From NCBI GenBank assembly GCA_037179515.1, contig JAXCGZ010005660.1, forward strand, positions 271,001 through 335,000: a stretch of 64,000 bases of DNA, read 5' to 3'. The notes under the pieces were generated by a model, which did not search any database, was not told the origin of the DNA, and saw nothing but the letters and a program-made list of their open reading frames with translations. A program made the translations under genes and the position numbers. Positions 52,856-64,000 of this stretch are shown here, one piece after another. The stretch's first letter is position 1. Each line of letters opens with the position of its first letter. The DNA comes from Halocaridina rubra. Taxonomy: Eukaryota; Arthropoda; Malacostraca; Decapoda; Atyidae.

Positions 52856-53453
52856 GATTACTTAATTGTGATTACCTAATTATGTTTACGGAAAAGATAC
52901 CAAAGCTCGCATCTTCCCGTCTCCTGATCGGTTCCATTCTATACTTAGTGATACTTATCATACCTATCCTTAAAACTATGGATTGAGATAGCATTAACTA
53001 CCTCCTCGCTTAACGAATTCCAATTATCAACTACTCTTACACTGAAAAAGTATTTCCTTACATCCTGCGAAGAAGTTTTCTTACGAAGTTTCGAACTATG
53101 ACCGCTAGTTCTAGAGCCAGCCATATCAAAATATCGATCCCTATCCACACTGTCATAACCACGAAGGAATTTCAAGAATGTCACCATATCTCCCCTCAAT
53201 CATCTAGCTTCGAGTGATGGTTAAGTCTAATTCCCTCAGTCTCTCATCATAAATGAGATTACGTATTTCTGGCACCAGTTTCCTGGCAAGTCTTTGAACT
53301 TTTTCAAGCTTAGCTACGTGCTTTTTCAAGTGCGGATTCCAAAAGGGGGCTGCATATTAAAGTTTTGGCCACACATAGGTTACATAAATATTTCTCAACA
53401 TTACCTTGTCCATGTGCCTGAAGGCTACCCTTACATTTGATAAGAAAGCATAT
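52856..53453 (-). mobile_element. CR1-12, 3' portion
   Basis: Frame 53199-52945 covers the C-terminal region (MVTFLKFLRGYD to SFKDRYDKYH). An extra base near 53221 and a stop near 53357 break the upstream part. 5' truncation at AAGCATATG, then TGTGTGAGTGTGTGTG to the tail of CR1-13. Confidence 0.88.
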
Positions 53454-53471
53454 GTGTGTGAGTGTGTGTGT

Positions 53472-54541
53472 GATTACCTAATTGTGATTACCTAATTGTG
53501 CTTACTGGAAAGAGCCAAAAGCTCGTATCTTCCCGTCTCCTGATCGGTTCCATTTTCTACTTAGTGATACTGATCATACCTATCCTTAAAACTATTGATT
53601 GAGATAGCATTAACTACCTCCTCGCTTAGCCAATTCCAATTATCAACTACTCTTACACTGAAAAAGTATTTCCTTACATCCTGCAAAGAAGTTTTCTTAC
53701 GAAGCTTCAAACTATGACCTCTAGTTCTAGAGCCTTCCATATCAAAATATCGATCCTTATCCACTCTATCATAACCATGAAGGAATTTAAAGACTGTCAC
53801 CATATCCCCCCTCAATCTTCTTGCTTCGACTGATGGTAAGTCTAATTCCCTCAGTCTCTCATCATAACTGAGATTACATATTTCTGCCACCAGTTTCGTG
53901 GCATGTCTTTGAACTTTTTCAAGCTTAGCTATGTGCTTTTTCAAGTGCGGATTCCAAAAGGGGGCTGCATATTCGAGCTTAGGCCTCACATAGGTTAAAT
54001 AAATATTTCTGAACATTCCCTTGTCCATGTGCCTGAAGGCTACCCTTACATTTGATAAGAATGCATATGCTGCCCTTACTATGCCATTTATATGTATTTC
54101 TGGAGACAAATCTACTAGTATGATTACTCCAAGATCTCTCTCATTTTCTGTCTCTTGAAGTTGTACTCCAGCCACCAAGTAGTCAAGCTTGGGCCTTCTT
54201 GCACTTGTACCCATTCTCATTACCTTACATTTTGAAGTATTGAATTTCATTAGCCAATTTTCTGACCACTCGTGCAGACTATTTAGATCTTCCTGAAGTT
54301 CTCTACCGTTGTTCTCGTTTCCTACTTTCTTCACAATCTTTGCATCATCTGCATACATATTCATGAATGAATTTACAGGTTCTGGTAGGTCATTTACATA
54401 TACAAGGAACAAAAGTGGCACTAAAACTGAATCCTGTGGAACTCCACTACTAACTCTTCTTCATTCAGACACTGAGTGTCTTACTAAAACCCTCTGTTCC
54501 CTTCCTTCTAAGTAAGTTTTTATCCATTTCAAGACATTTCT
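53472..54541 (-). mobile_element. CR1-13, RT C-terminal half
   Basis: The frame 54421-53561 (286 residues) runs unbroken from PLLFLVYVNDLPE through YADDAKIVKK (Tyr replaces the usual Phe before ADD) to the natural stop. A stop near 54463 lies upstream of that frame. 5' end at TTTCAAGACATTT. It is the last copy of the array. Confidence 0.9.
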
Positions 54542-54546
54542 GAAAT

Positions 54547-54688
54547 CGGAGGAAAAGGAAACAACTGAGTTGGTGAGTGTTTTGGATCTTTTATTGAAAA
54601 AAAAAATCATAATCACAGCCTGATTTGTGATCATGATTTCTTTAAAAAATCGAAGTACTCGCCAATTCAATTGTTTCCTTTTCCTTCG
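54547..54688. mobile_element. 142-bp hairpin element (MITE-like or hairpin RNA)
   Basis: The first half (CGGAGGAAAAGGAAACAACT...) is the reverse complement of the second half (...AATTGTTTCCTTTTCCTTCG) almost throughout, with AATCATAATCAC/GTGATCATGATT near the loop. In the outer 33 bp the arms differ at five places, all transitions, four of which would be G-U pairs in a plus-strand RNA. No target duplication seen, no coding. Confidence 0.7.
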
Positions 54689-54730
54689 AGGTCAATATAA
54701 CCATTTTGATTTCTGCAAAGTGTTTCCCTT

Positions 54731-55034
<304 letters not shown>

Positions 55035-55118
<84 letters not shown>
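55035..55118. repeat. (AT)n microsatellite
   Basis: About 84 bp of AT repeats following an A-rich run. Confidence 0.97.
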
Positions 55119-55124
<6 letters not shown>

Positions 55125-57100
55125 CTTTAAATACACAAACATTTTATGATATACCCAAACTGACTCTGCATAAGCTATCTGCAGAACGGCTCCTGTAATA
55201 TACACATCAAGACAGTGTTTCCATTGCGTGTTCACCTTAAATGCATCTCGTAATCAAGAAAGGTTGAATATGCCGATCACAACTGTTTTCATTTTATGCG
55301 AGTCATTATCCCTTACTCTCTCCTTCTTATCATTGACCGAGATCAGGTTCCAACCAAGAATCCATTTCGATTTTATGTATGTACTTCGAATATTAACACA
55401 CGATGGAGTTGCACTAAGATCATGCGCATCATTGCAAATGCAATCTCATCGTTCGAGATATACTGTGTGTACCCTACACCTATATCAATAAAGATACATC
55501 TTGCAGATAAAAGTTTTGCCAAACTTTTCCAAAGGAACTTTGTAATGTTTAAGATTTTTCCGTCCTTACGGCCAGGGTTCGTCTTTTCAAGTCTGTTTTA
55601 AGTAAAGGGTTGATGAGGATATGATCCAATGAATGTAGTGGCATCCTTCCGATCGGCAAAGGCGGCCCCCGTGTCTGTAATTATTCCTAACATCCTGGAC
55701 CTTCCTCCATCACGTCCCCGCCCCTCAAGCCCCAACGACACCATCCCCAACCATCCCAAGTAGCCCTCCATGACCCCCTCAGGGAACCTATTCTTTCTCT
55801 TTCCATGACCGGTGTAAAAGTCCCACTCACAATAGATGAGAAAATGCAACATCTGGATTATCTGTTTGTAATGAGATCTTCTTTGGTCAGGTTCAGCTTC
55901 GCTCGCGTAATCTAATTCATTTCAATAACCAAAGTTTATCTCACGTATTATATCGCAAAGGATATACGACGTATCAAAGCGCTGACGGGGATTTAGCAAG
56001 ATTCATGGCTATATAAATAACATATGCCGTATCTTATAGGTAAGGCTTGCTGTATAGACTTAGTCATTTTAGACGTACTCTAAATACTGTCATTAAGCAT
56101 TGGGCCATATTCTCGAGTCAAAGCGAAAACGTTCTGCACGTACGAAACCTTTTGGAGAGTTGAGTACATTTGCATCGATCCTTCTAATACTACTGTGGGA
56201 TCTCTCTCTGCCTGCCACAAGGGTAGGTGAACCCTACGAAAACTACCGCGTGCACCAGTGGACGAATTCAGGCCACCACACTCCCATGTTGCAAAATGTG
56301 CAACTCGTGCAATATTGTTACGGGCCCTGCCAAACCTCGGGTGCAACCGTGAGCAAGAGTGGTGGCCTGGCATCCGCTGCCAGCGCCATCTATTGATAAA
56401 GATAGTAATTAGGCTCCGTTTAACGGGGGGTATCTAGGAGCATCATCATCATGGACTTATCTCGATTATTTGCTACTGATAAATCTTCCAAACGTTGTGA
56501 ATGAGTGTCAAGGACAATGTTCATCCCACGCAGAAGGTCTCGCGACAAATGACAAGGTAAGAGATGCCATAATTTTCCCGTTTCGCTTTGTTCATGTTGC
56601 TGTCTCGACTCGCTCACGGGGAGTCGGGATAAAGGTTATTTATCCTAGTGAATTCCACCTGACTTTTGAAATGACAGTAATTATGGCCCAACCTATCCAT
56701 TTGGGACGGCGAGATCAACGCTGAAGACTCTTACTGGAGGGGAAGGCGAGGCGAGAGATGGATGTTTGGGTTGAGTTGAAAGACTTTTGAGGAAGGAAGA
56801 GTGCCTCACAGTTATTGATTGTTGGAGGAGGAGGAGGCGGTCCTCCACCTTCACCGTCCCCACCAAACCAACATTTGCATCCCACACATTTTATTAACAC
56901 GTTTTAACCCATCTCACCAAAAAGCCTCCATTGGCCTCTGTCTCGCAGGTGAACGTGACTTTTTTCAGACTTTAAAAAAAAAACGCGATTCCAATCGGCT
57001 TTTAATTCGCATGGCATTTGCATGCAAGGCATATTATGTTGCTGCCTTCATTTGCATATGTTAAATAAGGCATTTCACTTGCTTCCCGTGGCTTCCAGAG
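55119..57100. other. Low-repeat region, possible host regulatory or exon sequence
   Basis: More balanced base composition than elsewhere and no copy of any repeat seen in the window. Open frames (for example 56100-56396 on + and 56080-56373 on -) overlap each other and match no family I know, so I do not call a gene. A good donor-like site, GACAAG/GTAAGA, occurs at 56556/56557. The frame before it is open from 56413 but has no clear start. Confidence 0.35.
56380..56396 (-). promoter_or_regulatory. CTCF-like motif
   Basis: The minus strand AATAGATGGCGCTGG contains AGATGGCGC, close to the insect CTCF core. A single site of this length can occur by chance. Confidence 0.3.
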
Positions 57101-60190
<3,090 letters not shown>

Positions 60191-60411
60191 TTTTATGAAA
60201 GAACTAGGATAATTAAAAAAAATATAATCTATAGTCGGCAACTATGCATGTATATATAATATAAAAAAGGATTTATATGAGAGAGAAAAAAATTGCGAAA
60301 TGGACATGCAGGAATACAATTCTGAAGTATATATTTAAAAAATTAGCTCTAAAAGATGCAGAACATTATTTTTAGATATCCACTGCAAATTTCTGATCGT
60401 CAGTGCTAACG
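60191..60411. other. Spacer between head-to-head LINE-X copies
   Basis: About 220 bp of AT-rich sequence with no frame. Confidence 0.6.
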
Positions 60412-61648
60412 TAGCAAGGCTCTGTTGGCCAAACTCCCTGTCTATGGCTTTACTCCTTCTCTCTGTTCTCTGATTTCCAGTTTTCTTTCTGACCATTTTA
60501 TATATATAGAAGTTGTTGATGGTGCGATATCTAGCCCTTTCTCTGTTACCAGTGGTGTTCCACAGTACTCATTCTTTCATCTACTCTGTTCCTTCTCTTC
60601 AGCAATGATCTTCTACAATCCCCATCTTCCTCTGTCCTTCATGCCTTTGCTGATGATTCTATCCTTCACTTTTCCTCTGCCTTTTCTTCACAACCTTCAT
60701 CTGCTACTCGTAATCAGTCTCGTATCACTCTTCTACTCTCAACTCCGATATGCAGAGGGTATCTGAGTGGGGCACTCAAAATTTAGTTAAATTCAATGCC
60801 TCGACAACAGTTTCTGGCTATCTCTTTATCATCTTCTCCTCCTGATATCCCTATGTCTTTGAAACTAACGAAATTTATCCTCTTAATTCTATCAACATAT
60901 TAAGAATCCATATACCCTCTAACTTGTCTTAGAGGAATCACATAATCCAGATTTCTAAATCTTCCTCCAAAAACTTGGGGTGTCTGTTTTGTTTTCGTCA
61001 TTACTTTTCCTCTTTACAGTTACTTAAAATTTATAAAGGTCTTATCCGTCCCTACTTAGAATACTGCTCACACATCTGGGGTGCTTCTTCTTATACTTAT
61101 ATCCTTGATAGGGTTGAATCTAAGGCAGTCAGACTCATTAATGATCCTTCTCTTACTTCTATTCTGGATTCTCTCTCTCTTTGCCATAAGGTATCATCCC
61201 TTTCTTTTCTATTGCTGCTATGATGAGTTGGCGAGTTGCATCCCTCACCCACTGTCGAGGCTGCATAACACTCGCCAAACAGCCTCATCTCATAGGTACT
61301 GTGTGGAGATTTGTAGCTCGCGGATTGGTTGGTGCAGTGACTGCTACTTCCCATCTACCTCCAGACTCTGGAACTCTCTTCCTCCTCCTGTCTTTCCTAA
61401 GTCTTATGACCTATCTTCCTTCAAAGAGCAGATCTATTGTCATCTCAGGGCCTAAGCCTCCATATCTCTAGGTCCTCTGTACTTTGGCTATATTTTCTGA
61501 CTGTTGTTTTCCTTTGTGTAACATTACCTCATCTTTGCCTTGTCCTTAACTTTTTTCTTTTCCTTCATCTTGGTGTTTTCTCGTGCCCGGGCCTTTATTG
61601 ATGAGGGCAGTTTTTGCCTGTCCTAGTGTCACTCATAAAAAAAAAAAA
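60412..61648 (+). mobile_element. LINE-X copy X4 (Jockey-like), 3' half with poly-A
   Basis: Plus strand. RT fragment at 60425-60766 (VYGFTPSLCSLISSFLSDHF, SVTSGVPQ followed by a degraded GS-L-P block; the FADD region near 60650 reads AFADDSILHF in another frame). The C-terminal domain follows at 60975-61455 (LLKIYKGLIRPYLEYCSHIW, RVESKAVRLINDPSLTSILD, RYCVEICSSRIGWCSDCYFP, TSRLWNSLPPPVFP). 3' end: GATGAGGGCAGTTTTTGCCT, CCTAGTGTCACTCAT and A12 at 61637-61648. Confidence 0.82.
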
Positions 61649-61886
61649 GCAGTAAACAAACCATTCAGGATTTAATTTAAATACATATTTCAATGCATCA
61701 TATCACAACTTAGTGACCTGTAGTAAATAATGTGGACCCAAAGCCAGGATACCAATGAATGACTATGGGTATTGCATTATGCAGCAATAGTTGTCAAGTT
61801 GCAAGCAATTACTGAAGCCAGACAGCATACTCAGTAGGCTGTGCTTTAGTTGTGTGGGCCCACATAAGGCATATGATAATTTATAT
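61649..61886. other. Spacer; nothing recognised
   Basis: Unique AT-rich sequence ending in the left 8-bp duplication ATTTATAT (61879-61886). Confidence 0.6.
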
Positions 61887-62219
61887 CAGTGTTCTTCAAC
61901 CTTTTCTAAGTTAATGCACCCTTCCGGGAGCTGTTGAGAAATTCATGTACACTAGCTCAAAAAATCATGTCTTAAGTATTAGGTGTCTATTTTAAACATA
62001 GAAAATAGCTATTCGGTTTTAAATAATTGTGATATAGGATCTATATCACCAATGTAATACATAAATTCTTTAGGAAGAAAACTTACAGTTTTCTTCCTAA
62101 AACACCTCTTTGTACTGTGCACTCTCATACACACTGGCCATGTCATGTACCCCTCCATGTACCCCATTATTTCCAGGTACCCTTTGAAAAAATTCATGCA
62201 CTCAGGTTGACTATCACTA
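61887..62219. mobile_element. hAT-type non-autonomous element (333 bp)
   Basis: Left end CAGTGTTCTTCAACC and right end GGTTGACTATCACTA form degenerate terminal inverted repeats of the C/TAGTG...TCAACC type familiar from hAT elements. Flanked by a perfect 8-bp duplication, ATTTATAT, at 61879-61886 and 62220-62227, the length expected for hAT. No transposase. An internal perfect 13-bp palindrome (TTAGGAAGAAAAC, loop TTACA) is at 62070-62100. Confidence 0.8.
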
Positions 62220-62227
62220 ATTTATAT

Positions 62228-62857
<630 letters not shown>

Positions 62858-62947
<90 letters not shown>
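62858..62947. repeat. (AT)n microsatellite, right of SINE-2
   Basis: About 90 bp of AT repeats. Confidence 0.97.
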
Positions 62948-62949
<2 letters not shown>

Positions 62950-64000
62950 TAGCTACAGAAGCACAGGATATGTCTGTGCATGTATGTTTTATACCAGCTA
63001 CTTGGATACATTAGTACACAGACTTTACTTAATTGTTAGTTAATATTCAGATTTCTATTTTTTTTTTTCTTAAATTAGTTAAATTAGATTAGTGTGTTTA
63101 TTTTACTTTTTCCCTCATCAGATAACTTTATTTTCCTTTTAACTAATAAAGGTTTTGCCCACCATTACTTTCCATCTTCACAATACTAGATAATATATTT
63201 TGGCGCACGAGTTTGTTTATGGAAAGCCTTGCTGTTTTGGTATGATTTGTGCACGAGTTTTTTTTTATGGAAAGCCTTGCTGTTTTGGTATGATATTTTA
63301 CCATATACACTCCAAGTACAGTATTATGTCATTATGAATCTGAAGATGAATGCTGGAGATTACACACGGTGTTAGTAGTACTTCTAACACAATAATTTCA
63401 TTTTAATATACAAGTTATTCTTCTTATAATTTAAACTTGGCTGATCTGTAGTCTTTAAAGCCCTAAATTATTACCTGATATATTGATGATAATGACGAAC
63501 TTTATAATGTAAAAGGAAAACGTTTGTTAAGGCAAGTCAAAAGTCATTATGAAAATTATTTGGAATTAATTCACTCTGACATTTTTAGCCAACTGTGTCA
63601 TGATAGTCATGAAGGCCCCTTTGGGAGGTAAGACCTTTATCATGAGTTATGGTAAGTGAAGAATTTACATGCCTTTGCAGTGATACTGACTTTTGATACA
63701 ACAGCCAACAGGTTGCTCAAATCTAAAAATGTATGTACTGGGGGTCCTCGATTTTTGTCAAGACTTCCATTCCTGAAACGTGACATTACTCGATATTCAG
63801 CATAAGTTGGAATACAGTACACCTATATAAGTACCCACGTCACCCACCAATGCTAATGCAGTAGTAAAGTTTCTCCTATTTCAGAGCATTTCACTTCCAT
63901 GGTGATGGCTTTCCTTTTCTTTGAAGCATTTCCATTAGAAGAATCTACTTTACGCTTGGGAGACATAATACAGGCCAAAAATTATCAAAAAAAGAAGCAA
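62948..64000. other. AT-rich right end; no gene seen
   Basis: No sustained frame on either strand and no mobile element recognised. Contains a short tandem duplication (63204-63293). Confidence 0.5.
63204..63293. repeat. Two-copy tandem duplication, ~45 bp
   Basis: GCACGAGTTT...ATGGAAAGCCTTGCTGTT and TTGGTATGAT occur at 63204-63246 and again at 63251-63293, differing only in the T-run length. Confidence 0.9.

Noticed and set aside
56080..56396. Overlapping ~97-codon frames on both strands
   Set aside because: They overlap antisense, show no recognisable motif and no supporting start or splice signals.

Overview
This is a eukaryotic, repeat-dominated window. I see no bacterial or phage architecture (no operons, no ribosome binding sites). 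Long (AT)n, (AAT)n and (TG)n microsatellites, several decayed APE-type non-LTR retrotransposon families (CR1-like, RTE-like, Jockey-like), a BEL/Pao LTR element, tRNA-derived SINEs and small TIR elements together suggest an arthropod. A decapod crustacean is my best guess, an inference from repeat style and not from a marker gene.

The left half (1-36 kb) is built on a segment present three times in the same orientation. Unit U1 is about 1-5.0 kb, U2 about 16.5-30.1 kb and U3 about 33.5-36.2 kb. Each unit carries an (AAT)n microsatellite, then a Ser/Thr/Gly/Asp-rich repeat-coding block on the + strand, then a related 3' flank. The U1 block (1985-3197) is open throughout. The U2 and U3 blocks have nonsense and frameshift changes. 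This is the only candidate host gene family I can support.

Later insertions can be ordered because another unit preserves the empty site. An RTE-like LINE (18038-21163) has a 17-bp target duplication. A CR1 copy (25413-28586) sits inside a (CA)n tract. Two adjacent PIF/Harbinger-like elements (30122-33235) occupy a TAA site. Between U1 and U2 lies a minus-strand LINE ('LINE-M', 8734-16080) split by a plus-strand LINE ('LINE-N', 9748-14406).

From 36.9 to 54.5 kb there is a nearly uninterrupted array of truncated CR1 copies, mostly minus strand. The 3' tail of one copy abuts the 5' truncation of the next, commonly through (TG)n. Inside it are a 258-bp near-perfect palindrome (38416-38938), a BEL/Pao element with about 1.04-kb LTRs (39978-46156) whose own LTR carries a CR1 fragment, and a threefold ~1.2-kb tandem repeat made of CR1 sequence (49121-52739).

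The right end (54.5-64 kb) is less crowded. It holds a 142-bp hairpin element, a stretch without recognised repeats at 55.1-57.1 kb, a head-to-head pair of Jockey-like LINE copies, a 333-bp hAT-type element with a perfect 8-bp target duplication, and a tRNA-derived SINE lodged between (AT)n tracts. No rRNA, functional tRNA, CRISPR array or intact conventional gene was found. All similarities come from reading motifs and comparing copies by eye; no search was run.
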